The position numbers and the translations under genes were made by a program. From Undaria pinnatifida (Eukaryota > Sar > Phaeophyceae > Laminariales > Alariaceae), in the NCBI GenBank assembly GCA_012845835.1, contig JABAKD010000001.1, forward strand, positions 11,509,123 to 11,573,122: a DNA stretch of 64,000 nt, read 5' to 3'. How positions within the stretch are numbered: the first letter of the stretch is position 1; the number at the start of each line of letters is the position of its first letter. The notes under the pieces are model-generated. The model did no database searches. It was not told the origin of the DNA and worked only from the letters and a program-made list of their open reading frames with translations. Below, piece after piece: positions 45,357 through 55,180 of the stretch.

Positions 45357-45790
45357 CTACTTCTTGATACCAAGTGCAAAGTCGCGGTGAACTTCAAAAA
45401 GATCTCTCGGCAACGCCTTCGTGAGGATGTCCGCGTGTTGTTTCTCGCTGGGGACGTGGGTGACTTCGATCACACCCTCCTCGGTCAGATTCCTAAGAAA
45501 GTGGTGCCTCACATCGATGTGCTTACTCCTACTCGAGCTCAGCGGGTTCTCTGCGAGCGCAATCGCCCCCTCGTCGTCTTCAAGGACATCTATCTTACGA
45601 GGCTTCGCACTAGGCCTCAGGAACTGAAGCATTCCGTTTACAAACAGAGCCTCCTTTACACCATCTCCCATCGCAAGATACTCTGCTTCTGAAGTTGACT
45701 GTGAAACGCATTTCTGCGTCCTAGAAATCCAAACTACAAGCATCGCCGCCACGAAAACCATCGCACCCGAAACTTATCTACGGTCAGTGG
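45357..45790 (-). pseudogene. Copia RNase H region
   Basis: VYVDADFA (first catalytic Asp), VSGAMVF, STSEAEYLAM, a DDEGAIALAENP motif, KHIDVRHHFLR and ADILTKALP are the standard copia RNase H series. It is separated from the reverse transcriptase frame by a shift near 45838 and interrupted by TAA at 45774-45776. It ends at the terminal stop 45357-45359. Confidence 0.9.
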
Positions 45791-45835
45791 CCCTACTTGC
45801 AAAGTCAGCATCTACATACACTAACGTGCCTGCGT

Positions 45836-47608
45836 CTACCGACTATCCTGCTTGAACTTCAAAGTCAGATGCGCCGTTTCCAGAAGATAATTGAGAATCT
45901 TCTGAGCTTCCTTCCAGTGGCTCCTCTTTGGTTCGTGAGAGTGCCTCGCCACCGCCCGCACAGCATTCGCGATGTCGGGCCTTGTCTGGCTGGCGATCCA
46001 CATCAGGCTTCCCACCACCTCTCGGAACGGCACATCTCCTGCCCCCTCATCCTCCATCACGGACCTGTTATCATTGGCAAGGGAAGCAGGGATCGAGCTG
46101 GTGCGACATATATTGAATCTCTCGAGAACACTCCTGATATAACTGTCCTGAGAAATCTCAATCGTACCAGCCTCACGGTCGCGAATATATTCACAACCTA
46201 GAAAGAACTTGACCTCCCCCAAGTCCTTCGTAGGAAGAGAGTCACCTAGTGCTGCCACAACCACCTTGGCAAGGCTCTTACTTCCTGCATACAGAATGTC
46301 ATCCACGTGGATCGCGACCATCCCCAATACCTCGTCTCCCATCATGAAACGCAGGACACTGGGGTCAGACATTGACTGCTCAAAACCAATCCTCTTCAGT
46401 TCCGACACCAGCCTCTTGTAAAATGTCCTAGAAGCCTGCTTCAATCCGTACAAACTCTTGTTCAAACGGACAACCTTTCCTGACATCGACCCGCAGCCAG
46501 GAGGCAACTTCATGAACACCTCGTGATCCAATTCCGACTGAACAAATGCTTGCTCAATATCCCAGTGGAGTAATTCCAAATTGTACAAACACGCCAACAC
46601 TATCAGCAATCGTAAAGATGCAGCATTTGCGGTAGGCGAGAATGTCTCAAGATAATCCACAACATACTTCTGCTTGAAGCCCTTCGCTACAAGCCTAGCC
46701 TTGGCCTTCACTATCTTTCCTGTTTCGTCTGCTTTCCACTTGAAAACCCATCTAGCATCAATCACATTACAGCCTATCGGGACTTTTACTGCCAACGTGA
46801 ACGTTCCTGCTCTTATCAAGCCTTCAATTTCGGCAGACCTGGCTCCTTCCCAAATCCTAGCGTACTTCGAACGCTGGGCTTCCTGATAACTACCAGGCTC
46901 CGATTCTACATCCTGAACCAGTTCTTTCGGCAATTCCGTCTCATCACCTGCTCTCTGCTCCGACAACAATGAGTACACGACCTCTGTCGCGAAGATGGGT
47001 CCTAGGGTGGCCATGAGGCCGGGTACACTCTGCTGGTAGACTGCACGAGTTTGCGCGCGAGTCCTACCTTCTCTCACTTCATCATTTTCACGCGCGGAAT
47101 TATTAAAGTCAGCAAGCTCGGCCACATGCCGCGGACGACGAGCGGCTGGAGGGGATGCCTCCGCCTCTACCAGTCCTCCCGACCCAATCGACTCTTCATC
47201 ATCATGCCCTCCCTGCCCCATCGACTCTACCTCATCATCCCCTCCCAGATCCCCCATCTCTACCTCTTCTGATTCCTGCCCTCCCTGGCCCACCCCGTCA
47301 TTCACAGGCGAAGACACAGAAGGAGCTACACTAGCAGAAGAAATGTTCACGGGGGCAGACGGTTCAGCAGGGGAAGATGGAACAGAAAAGGACGGGCCTA
47401 TACTACCTGCGCCAACACTCTCAATCTCCTCGACTCCCGCACCAGAGGGCACGGCATCACGTTTCAAAAGTGTGTGAGCGACTCCTCTTCCCACAAGCGG
47501 CCATATCTCGGTTTCAACATCGTCGTCACTATCTTCCCCTCCCTCCTCTGCTACCTCTATCGGCAAAGAAGGTGCAGCGGAGGGAGCTGTGACGGCAGCA
47601 CCTCCCAC
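45836..47608 (-). CDS. Copia reverse transcriptase region
   Basis: A 590-codon frame. The first 250 residues are an acidic, variable linker (GGEDSDDDVETEIW). Reverse transcriptase follows: ARWVFKWK near 287, KARLVAKGF at 303-311, the first catalytic Asp in LLHWDIEQAF (350), LNKSLYGLKQA, and AIHVDDIL (433-440) with catalytic Asp 436 and 437. HVDD replaces the commoner YVDD. KDLGEVKFFLG and VGSLMWIASQTRPDIANAVR complete the domain. It ends by frame shift and stop just before the RNase H region. The domain itself is uninterrupted. Confidence 0.95.
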   Translation of the reverse strand: MGGAAVTAPSAAPSLPIEVAEEGGEDSDDDVETEIWPLVGRGVAHTLLKRDAVPSGAGVEEIESVGAGSIGPSFSVPSSPAEPSAPVNISSASVAPSVSSPVNDGVGQGGQESEEVEMGDLGGDDEVESMGQGGHDDEESIGSGGLVEAEASPPAARRPRHVAELADFNNSARENDEVREGRTRAQTRAVYQQSVPGLMATLGPIFATEVVYSLLSEQRAGDETELPKELVQDVESEPGSYQEAQRSKYARIWEGARSAEIEGLIRAGTFTLAVKVPIGCNVIDARWVFKWKADETGKIVKAKARLVAKGFKQKYVVDYLETFSPTANAASLRLLIVLACLYNLELLHWDIEQAFVQSELDHEVFMKLPPGCGSMSGKVVRLNKSLYGLKQASRTFYKRLVSELKRIGFEQSMSDPSVLRFMMGDEVLGMVAIHVDDILYAGSKSLAKVVVAALGDSLPTKDLGEVKFFLGCEYIRDREAGTIEISQDSYIRSVLERFNICRTSSIPASLANDNRSVMEDEGAGDVPFREVVGSLMWIASQTRPDIANAVRAVARHSHEPKRSHWKEAQKILNYLLETAHLTLKFKQDSR

Positions 47609-47935
47609 GTCACATCCCTCGTTTCTTGAATAGTACCAGCCCTCGTAAGTACTCTATGACAATCACGCGGGTGGTCTCTCGAAGGACCGACATAGAAACA
47701 ACTCTCACCCTTCGGCAGCAGCTTTGACGGTCGCTGCCACCTACAGTAGGCGGGCTTCAAAAACGGATACGGTCTAGCGGGACGAGGTTCACCATACCAC
47801 ATTTCATACGGCGATTTGGATTCAGGGTTAGCAGAACACGCAGTGTGGTTCATCGCTTCGCAAGCCCAGTGCATAGCCTCAGCCCAGAGTTTATCAGTCT
47901 TAGGTAACTGTACATGCCCAAAAAAGAACTTTAGC
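47557..47935 (-). pseudogene. Copia integrase C-terminal part, shifted frame
   Basis: KTDKLWAEAMHWACEAMNHT, SPYEMWYGEPRP and CFYVGPSRDHP correspond to the integrase C-terminal region (SP.E.W.G..P box). It is one base out of frame with the upstream integrase because of an extra T in a T run near 47920, and again out of frame with the downstream reverse transcriptase near 47605. Confidence 0.85.
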
Positions 47936-49531
47936 TTGAATACGAGCCGCCATCGCGGCCTCCTCTATCAATCCCAGCCCACGCTCTGCAACACCATTAT
48001 ATTGCGGACTATAAGCCGGTGTGAACTCTTGTTTGATCAAAAGCTCGTTGCACACAGATGCAAACTCCCCCCCGAAAAACTCCCCACCATTGTCAGACCT
48101 AACAATCTCAACCAATGACGGGACACTATCAGCACGCACACTCGCAAGAAAACTCCGGAAAGCACTGCCAGCGTCTGATTTATTTTTCAGGAAATACAGC
48201 CATGCACGTCTCGTGAAGTCATCCTTCACAATCATGGGGTAATGTTTTCCCCCTACGGACGCAATGTCCTTCCTTCCTCCCAGGTCAACAAAAACTCTGC
48301 CCAACTTTTTATCCGATCGAGTTTTAGTTTCCCGAACGATTCCTTTCCGAATAGCCTTCGACATCGAACACCCTGAACAAGCATGCATGTCACCAACCAA
48401 CTTGGTACCTAATCGCCTTGCAGTAGTGCGAAGCAGACCCTCGTGCGAATGTGCATAAATATTGTGGAAATCGTTGATATCCATCGTAGTTTCATGCTTG
48501 GGGTTGGCGGGAGTGAGAGCAGCCAACACCGTACCAACAGAGGCTTCTCCTAGGCGATACGCAGACGCAATCAGCATGCCATCGAAGTTCTGAAAAGTTA
48601 CTTGTCCATTGAATGCAGTCATAACACCATTAGGACCACCAAGACCATTCCATGACTCACCATCAAACTCTGCACTCGGAGAAAAGAGATTATACCCCAA
48701 GTTGGGAGAGTACAATACGTTCTTCAATTCCACGGAGAACTCACTGTCAGCAGTCACAAATACCAAGTCTAGCGTTCCGGAGTAAGCTACTTCACAGGAC
48801 ACGCCACCAATTCCATTCACACTTCTGTGGCAAGGCTTCAAGTCTCTCATGCAAGACAGGGAATCAGTCATGTGATATGAAGTGCCTGTGTCAGCATACC
48901 AATCCTCGACATACCTAGCCTTGTTGACAGCTTTCAGGATCATATCATTACTGACGGCGCTCATAATCAGATCATCACGGGACGTCATCAGACACTTCAG
49001 ACCAGAGACATCATACCACATCCTACTCAAATCATCACACGCCTTCAAGACCACTTCCTTACGACATGCTGCAAGCAACACCTTTTGGCAGTCATCACTC
49101 ATGCGGTAACTACCATTTCTGCACACCAGATCCGAATCAGGAATAGCACACTGCTCACCGCTCCCATTCTCGTCGGCCTCGGGCTTTCCAGTCTGGGAAG
49201 GATGAGGGATGATGCGAGCCTTGCAGTCGAGCTTCATGTGACCCACCTCCCCACACTTGTAACACCTCCCCTGAAAAGACTTCTTCGAGGAATCAGACTC
49301 AGAGTTAGACTTCTGCTTGTTGTGCTTCTTGAAGTTACTCTTCTTCTTCGCAGGCCTAGACACCAGAGCAACACTATTCTGCTTCTTAGAACCACCCTGT
49401 GCTTGCAAGTCTAGGTACCGCTCACGCACTTTGGTCTCGATGAAAGAGGGGTCATTCGAACAGAACACCACAAGAGTCTCACGTAAAGTCTTGTACTCGG
49501 GGGACAGTCCTTCCAGCATGAGATTGCACAC
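47900..49531 (-). CDS. Copia Gag end, protease and integrase core
   Basis: 543 codons. Residues 1-60 complete the Gag core. The zinc knuckle C-x2-C-x4-H-x4-C is at 90-103. Protease DTGTS is at 214-218. The GAG-pre-integrase zinc-binding HHCC region is at about 356-388 (FHNIYAHSHEG, HACSGC). Integrase acidic residues are D416 (VFVDLGG), D480 (VRSDNGGEF) and E516 (NGVAERG), giving the D-x35-E spacing. These residues are intact. The frame ends prematurely after 540 residues by a T-run shift. Confidence 0.95.
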   Translation of the reverse strand: MCNLMLEGLSPEYKTLRETLVVFCSNDPSFIETKVRERYLDLQAQGGSKKQNSVALVSRPAKKKSNFKKHNKQKSNSESDSSKKSFQGRCYKCGEVGHMKLDCKARIIPHPSQTGKPEADENGSGEQCAIPDSDLVCRNGSYRMSDDCQKVLLAACRKEVVLKACDDLSRMWYDVSGLKCLMTSRDDLIMSAVSNDMILKAVNKARYVEDWYADTGTSYHMTDSLSCMRDLKPCHRSVNGIGGVSCEVAYSGTLDLVFVTADSEFSVELKNVLYSPNLGYNLFSPSAEFDGESWNGLGGPNGVMTAFNGQVTFQNFDGMLIASAYRLGEASVGTVLAALTPANPKHETTMDINDFHNIYAHSHEGLLRTTARRLGTKLVGDMHACSGCSMSKAIRKGIVRETKTRSDKKLGRVFVDLGGRKDIASVGGKHYPMIVKDDFTRRAWLYFLKNKSDAGSAFRSFLASVRADSVPSLVEIVRSDNGGEFFGGEFASVCNELLIKQEFTPAYSPQYNGVAERGLGLIEEAAMAARIQAKVLFWACTVT

Positions 49532-50541
49532 TTCACGTCATCCTTCGTTACTTCAAGCATGGTCAACACACCAAGCGTCTCTCTGATGGATGAAAAGAAA
49601 GTTGTGGGGTTCTCGTGGGGACGCATGCGCAGAGACTTCAGTTTTTCTTCCTGCACTCGAATTTGACTCTGACTCAACCGTAGAAAGTGATCCTTGAGCG
49701 CGCGAAAAGCCTTATACGGGGAACCAGCTTGCCTTGCCATGTTTTTGTGGCTGTCTTTCTTCAAGCAGTCGAACAGAAACCACCAAGCAATCTCATGCTG
49801 ACGCAGTACACCAACGCTGTATCCCTTCTCTACCCAAGGGGTCAAGTCGAAATTACCGTCGGCGATTTTAATGTCGATATCACAGGTGAACGGCTTGCTC
49901 AGATTGTAGTGACGAGCTTTGAGCAGAAAATTCTGCGACCATGAAGGATACGATACATCAGTACCGATAAATTCAGGAGCCTTGGGAACTTTCTTGAAAA
50001 GACCCCCACCCAAGCTCTCCCCCGAACTACTGTCAGCCGCTGGGATCAGTGTGTTCCCACTAGCGAATTTTCCCCACCACTCACTTGCTGAGGTAGTGGG
50101 CGGAACAGAGGACTGGCTACCTAAAGCCCCACCAACAGTCCCGTCAACCGAACCAAAGTTTACTGCAGGAACAGAGGAACGATTCTCATCAGAAACACGC
50201 GGGCTCAAGCCTGGGTCTACAACACCCCCACTCCCAACCCTCATGTCGGACACGCCAAAGCCTAGGGTATCGCCTCCCGTACTCCCCGCGGTCCTACCGG
50301 CGGCACCCGATTGGTGCACACCAGACTCTAGTTCGATGCCTCGCGGCGCAGCACGCGAACTAGAGGACTCCACATTCTCCCTCTGGTGTGTCTCAACAAC
50401 TGTCTGGAGCATCTGCTGCTGGTTAAAAAACATATCCAGCATTTGAGACACTCGAGACTCTAAGGAATCCATTCTCTCACCAAAGCCCTGCGGGTCACCC
50501 TGTTGGTTTGCCGCAGGGTCACCTCCCTCCTGTTCAGCCAT
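49411..50541 (-). CDS. Copia Gag
   Basis: It starts at ATG 50541 (MAEQEGGDPAANQQGDPQGF), 88 bp inside the 5' LTR. A Gly/Ser-rich N-terminal half is followed by the copia Gag core (FIGTDVSYPSWSQNFLLKAR, WWFLFDCLKK, KAFRALKDHFLRLSQSQIRV). The frame leaves the family pattern at about 49531, where the core continues in the neighbouring frame (CNLMLEGLSPEYKTLRETL). This is more likely a one-base loss than programmed frameshifting, because it falls within the Gag fold and before the zinc knuckle. Confidence 0.9.
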   Translation of the reverse strand: MAEQEGGDPAANQQGDPQGFGERMDSLESRVSQMLDMFFNQQQMLQTVVETHQRENVESSSSRAAPRGIELESGVHQSGAAGRTAGSTGGDTLGFGVSDMRVGSGGVVDPGLSPRVSDENRSSVPAVNFGSVDGTVGGALGSQSSVPPTTSASEWWGKFASGNTLIPAADSSSGESLGGGLFKKVPKAPEFIGTDVSYPSWSQNFLLKARHYNLSKPFTCDIDIKIADGNFDLTPWVEKGYSVGVLRQHEIAWWFLFDCLKKDSHKNMARQAGSPYKAFRALKDHFLRLSQSQIRVQEEKLKSLRMRPHENPTTFFSSIRETLGVLTMLEVTKDDVKCAISCWKDCPPSTRLYVRLLWCSVRMTPLSSRPKCVSGT

Positions 50542-50629
50542 GACGAGGCCGGTTGATCAAGCCGCCCTCACAGTCTCGTCGAACACAGTCCAGGGGGACG
50601 TACAGCAGTCGACCGATAGCGCTATAGCG

Positions 50630-51160
50630 TGTTGGTAAATCAGTGGCTTCTGGAGAAAGGTATTATATTAGAGAGACCAATGTCTGGAGAGACAGGTCAG
50701 AAAGTGGAGTGGGTCATGTGGGCCAACTCTCCACAGCCCAGTAACAACCCCTCGTAGTCGAATACCTAAACCTCCTCGCATAGTGCCTACTCGTACATAC
50801 CCGTGGGACTGCTCGTGGGTGATACCACGAGACGATCCCTGTAACTTACCTCCGTGACACAACGTATGTAACTGTAACTTATTGCTAGGCTGTTCGTTGA
50901 GACAAGCTATATCGTGTTAGCAACACTACAGGAATGTTCCTACTCGTCAATGTGTCCAACGTACCGACATACCAACGTACCGTACACACCACTACGGTCC
51001 GATGTATAACTCGTGCACATGTACAATCTACCGAAGTACCGTAGCACCACAAGAAGAGTATTCTGGTACAACAACATACAATCAACAGTTCTGCTATTCA
51101 AACCAACCAATCAGAGTTTCACCGCAGTACAGTGATACATACATGCCGCTATCACGAATA
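50630..51160 (-). repeat. Copia 5' LTR
   Basis: 531 bp, nearly identical to 44750-45281. The presumed primer-binding region on the element strand begins CGCTATAGCGCTATCGG; it contains a 10-bp palindrome, and I cannot match it to a specific tRNA. Confidence 0.93.
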
Positions 51161-51165
51161 CGGTC
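51161..51165. repeat. Target site duplication (right), CGGTC
   Basis: It pairs with 44745-44749. The 51166-51337 stretch is pre-insertion host sequence that continues the open frame split by the element. Confidence 0.93.
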
Positions 51166-51337
51166 CCCTTTCCAATTCTGGACGTATGTTTTTGTTGACA
51201 TCCTTTGATTGCCAGGTGATCTGCATCTGATCTGCGACCAATCAGGGTGGCCTAATGGAATGGAGTGACCTCCGTAGAAGGATAGTATATAGATTCGACG
51301 TGAAACTGTGTCATGGTCGAGGTGAAACCACGTGACG

Positions 51338-52098
51338 TTTATTAGAGATGCTACTTGTCAGTAACCATCATGTTGTTACTTGATAACACTTAGTGAAAGT
51401 CATCTGGTATACATTGCGAGTTGTTCGTACAACAGACAGTTATAATAAGTCTGTTAGGTGTCGTTTATCGATGCAGTACGTAGCAAGCACAAGTCTCAGC
51501 AGCAATATCTTGGATACATGATGCACAGCAGCTTGCTGGCTCGTCATATCCAAAAGCTGGTACATGTAGTACGTACGAGTAATGTTAGTACGAAAAATAA
51601 TGCGGCGCAATATCGTATGGTTAGCGACGTTCATGGAATATGATTTTAGGTTGACCGCCGGGACATTGACGTAGCTAAGCTCCCAGAAGCAAACCTCAGG
51701 GAACATTGCCGTAGGTACGGTAGACCACGAGCAAGCCTCAGGAAACGTTGCTTTAGGTGGATCAGACAACTATCCGTAGAGTACATCTGTCCGTAGCATA
51801 CGCATTGTGCCGTCTCGATCAGGTGATGGCCAGGCCCACCTCGACCACTCCTTTTCGCTCACCATCAGCTCTCATCTGCTGAGCAAATCAATCATCAATC
51901 AACATATCGGCCTGGGGTCGCCGAACAACATCTTCTCTGCTCAATCGAGTTCTCTGCTCTCACAGGCTCACCTAACCGTGGCCTTCGTTTGCCTCAAATC
52001 ATGTATATAGGCTGTGTCTTCATCGGGTCATCCGAAGGCGAGCCTACGAGCGTACACCAGCTAAGAGCTGATACACGCCAAATGCCACCTAAAGTTCA
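51338..52098 (+). repeat. 5' LTR of the Gag-only element
   Basis: It starts TTTATTAGAGATGC (TG mutated to TT against the right LTR) and ends AAAGTTCA. A 20-bp indel and scattered substitutions separate it from 55181-55929, mostly in the first 80 bp and near 52010-52030. Confidence 0.88.
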
Positions 52099-52100
52099 AT

Positions 52101-52113
52101 AGGTTATGAGCCT
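52101..52113 (+). promoter_or_regulatory. Primer-binding site of the Gag-only element
   Basis: AGGTTATGAGCCT lies two bases inside the 5' LTR. It is complementary, with about one mismatch, to the GGCCCATAACC anticodon arm of eukaryotic initiator tRNA-Met. Confidence 0.55.
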
Positions 52114-52897
52114 CGTCTCGCGTCAACGCGTCAAGCATCTGGCACATCGGTTCACGATCATGGTCACCGCTACTGGAGGAGAGAGTGAAGAAATCTGCTG
52201 CTTCCGCTGCTTACTAGGGAGCTTCTCCATCAAGTCGACGAGTACAACGAGAATTCACCAACAAAGAAGTGCTTCGTTGAAAAGTGAGTGATATACGTTT
52301 CGTTTGGGTACCGCGTGCATTGAAGAGGGTCCTGCGTAAGCAACTTCTACTACTGTAGTCTAACTGCAGTAATGCGACTAGTGACACCCACCGAGCACCG
52401 TAAGACGACCGTGTCAAATCACCTTCGTCTAGTTTTACAGGCGATATCTCGATAAATCGAGCGAGACTGCTGTACGCCAAAACTCAGCAACTCCATCTCA
52501 CAACCCCAGCACTACTGTAGCTTAGGAGCTCTGCTGGACCGTAATCCATACCCGTGGATAGTCAGCCTCAACTAAACTGAGCAACAGCAGCATATAAGTC
52601 AAAAACTCCCGATACGCCTGACCGCTATCTGTTAAAGGAGCATTGTACTTCTCAATTTTTCAAGAGGGACAGAGCTGTCACCTACGGCAAATTATTTTTG
52701 ATCACCAGGCTCATCATAGATCTGAGGACCCAAAAGACTGTTCAATCGAGAACAAATTCGAATAGCTTCCCCGGTGCGAGAACAAATTCGAACAGTCACA
52801 GCAGTACATTTGCTGCTTTCACTCGGTACAACATCAACCACTTCAACCATTGGTAGTGCCATACAAGATCTTTCGGCTACCAGTACATCCCACCGCC

Positions 52898-53668
52898 ATG
52901 GAGGAGTTCATCACCAACAACAGCGGAAACCTGGCAAACGCATTCAAAGGCCTTAAAAAATTCGACAGACGCAAGCCTAGTGAATTCGACGATTGGCACA
53001 AGAAGCTGGCCGTAATCTTGGGCGTCACGCGTCGCGACATCGCGCGCTTGATCGAGGGACAGACCCGTCCATCGCAAGAACCTGCACTTTCAGGTGAAGC
53101 TCGGGCTGCCTCCGACAAGGCCATTGCAGAATTCGACATGGCCAACGAAGATCTTTACGCTATCCTCTACCTACTCACCGACAAACCAGCAGCACTTCTC
53201 GTGGCCAAGCAAGAAGACACAACTTGTACGAGTGGCAACAGCCAACAAGCTCTACAAGAGCTTGTCTCGAAGTACAACAAGGTCACTGACGACGTGATCC
53301 GGGCAAAAATGGACAAGCTCGTCAACACCAACATGGAGCAAGGAGAAGATCCGAACTCCTTCTTTATGGAAAAGACGCTCGCGCGCTCTGAGCTCAAGAA
53401 GATGGGCGAGATAATTTCCGAATGCAGATTTAAGGACATCTGTGTACAAGGGTTCACGGCGGAGTACAAGGACATCAAGATGATGATGTACCGAGACCCG
53501 ACTTTTGACATTGACCAGATGCAGAGCACAATGCGCCATCTCTACCTCGATGACCTTTCCCGCAGCAATGGAGCATCGGGGACAACCCCACCGACCACGT
53601 GTGTAAAACTTCACCTGCACCGAGAGAGACCCGTTTCGGATCTCGGAGGAGGAAAACCGGGTGATTAA
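52898..53668 (+). CDS. Gag of the non-autonomous element (copia type)
   Basis: 256 residues from ATG 52898, which sits in a strong context (CACCGCCATGG) not shared by upstream starts. It reads MEEFITNNSGNLANAFKGLK, FDRRKPSEFDDWHKKLAVIL and an all-helical core ALQELVSKYNKVTDD, KMDKLVNTNMEQGEDPNSFF, FKDICVQGFTAEYKDIK, typical of copia Gag (UBN2-like). No zinc knuckle is present. The frame is intact, unlike the autonomous neighbour, which suggests that Gag is under selection or the copy spread recently. It stops at TAA or TGA soon after a degenerate C-terminus (GGGKPGD). Confidence 0.88.
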   Translation: MEEFITNNSGNLANAFKGLKKFDRRKPSEFDDWHKKLAVILGVTRRDIARLIEGQTRPSQEPALSGEARAASDKAIAEFDMANEDLYAILYLLTDKPAALLVAKQEDTTCTSGNSQQALQELVSKYNKVTDDVIRAKMDKLVNTNMEQGEDPNSFFMEKTLARSELKKMGEIISECRFKDICVQGFTAEYKDIKMMMYRDPTFDIDQMQSTMRHLYLDDLSRSNGASGTTPPTTCVKLHLHRERPVSDLGGGKPGD

Positions 53669-53689
53669 AACCCCCAACGACATACTAAG

Positions 53690-54261
53690 ATGCCATCCTA
53701 TTTCACGGATCAGCATCACCTGGATTCACTGGAACCGGAATTACCGGAGCTGGGATCTCCAAAGCGTCTTCGCATGGGATCTTTGGAGCAACGTCATCTG
53801 GATCACCATCGCACATTGGAGCAACTACATCCGTGGTCGCTGGATTAACTTCATATTGGATCACCGGAGCACCAGCTGGATCAACAGCATCACATGAGAC
53901 CATTGGAGTCGCTGGATCATCGCCATCTGGGACTACCGGACCATCAGCTGAGCCAAGGGTCGACGGATCGACAATGTCCGCTACACCCGGGATTACACCA
54001 GCTACTTTTGAGCCAAGCCTTGGAGCCAAGCTCAACAACGAAACAGACCGTCAGGAGGAGGTTCACACGCTCATGACAGCAAAAGGACAGCCACGGGCAA
54101 ACCCCGAGACAGGATTTGCGGAATCAACACAGGACGATCAAGAGCCACTGGCGGCATCTCCGGCCTTCGTGTACACCCGCAAGCCAACCTCAAGCTTCCT
54201 CTCCATCCTGAACGACGAGCCCATAAGCATCGAGGCCAAGACGCAGAGACTGGCTGCATAA
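53690..54261 (+). CDS. Second open frame(s) of the Gag-only element
   Basis: ATG 53690 opens MPSYFTDQHHLDSLEPELPE and then LGSPKRLRMGSLEQ, about 52 codons, overlapping by a few codons a different frame that runs to TAA at 54261. The second frame reads SYWITGAPAGSTASHETIGV, SSPSGTTGPSAEPRVDG and AKGQPRANPETGFAEST, and ends PISIEAKTQRLAA. The overlap zone (53710-53930) is built of degenerate CTGGATCACC-like 12-bp repeats, so the two frames may be one ancestral ORF shifted by slippage. No known domain is recognised. Confidence 0.4.
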
Positions 54262-55180
54262 TTAACAGTCGAGGTGGAGCCGATGACGGCGATAAGTTTT
54301 GAGCGAAATAAATCTACCTACCTCTCCAACTTCAAGATGAAGTTAGGCCTCTAAGTCCAAGCGACGGACAACAGACCAAGCGCATCTGCATCAACAACGT
54401 CTACACCGACAACGTCGACACCAACGAGGTCAAGCCACTGGAAGTGTGAAATGCGTTACGAATTTATTTACCAAAGCTGTACGTAGAGTGTCGCATGTTC
54501 TCTTTTGTACGGGGCGAGCAGAGACAAGGACCGGTGTTGTGCATGGTTTGGAATTTGCGAAATATCGCAGTTTTAGTACCAAGTATGAGTGCAAGTCGAA
54601 TAGGTATTTCGACTGGATAGTTGAATCTTACATTTGATCACGCCATCTCCGGTACTTCAGGATATATACGGCCGGGAAAACCCGCCAGCTGGACAAGTAC
54701 ACACGGAAGGTTAAGATACGCAAGAGGTGATGTCTCTCCATAATAAGTGGTCTTATCCAGCTAGCTGTAAATCGCTGGCAGCGCCCCTTTGTTCCTTTGT
54801 TTGAGGGCGGCAGGAACATTGGTAGGCTGTTCACACCTATGATTGTTTCGGAATGATGAACACATTCACTGTTTCAGACTACTGCAAACATCTTCTATTC
54901 CTTGGTCGATTAACCGATTGGAATATAGTTCACGTCTGACGATTCTAGTATTGTGAGCTAGTAAGTTAACTTGAATAAATATGCAGAATCACGTATAGTG
55001 TCAGAGCAGGATTTTTTGTGCCCGCTTATTTTGTGTTCACCCCTCGGGTATTTTAGCAAGATCAGTGTGCTCTACGCAAAACATTTTCCCCAACATTTAT
55101 CATTGTTGCTGCATGCATTTCTGTCATGGAATTTTTTAGCATGTAACGCAGAGTGAGAAAGTGTTGACTTATCGGGAGGA

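Larger units (their letters stand above)
44750..51160 (-). mobile_element. Ty1/copia LTR retrotransposon, complete but with broken pol
   Basis: It is bounded by 532/531-bp LTRs and CGGTC target duplications. Order on the minus strand is Gag, zinc knuckle, aspartic protease, integrase, reverse transcriptase, RNase H, which defines the copia superfamily. Lesions I can see are a frame change near 49531 in Gag, one extra T in a T run near 47920, a frame change near 47605, one near 45838, and an in-frame TAA at 45774-45776. By eye the LTRs differ by two substitutions and one indel, so insertion is recent. A purine tract (AGGGAGGG on the element strand) lies just inside the 3' LTR at 45282-45290. 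Confidence 0.95.

Noticed and set aside
49390-49540. Programmed frameshift between Gag and Pol in the copia
   Set aside because: The shift falls within the Gag core, before the zinc knuckle, and not at the Gag/protease border; a lesion is simpler.
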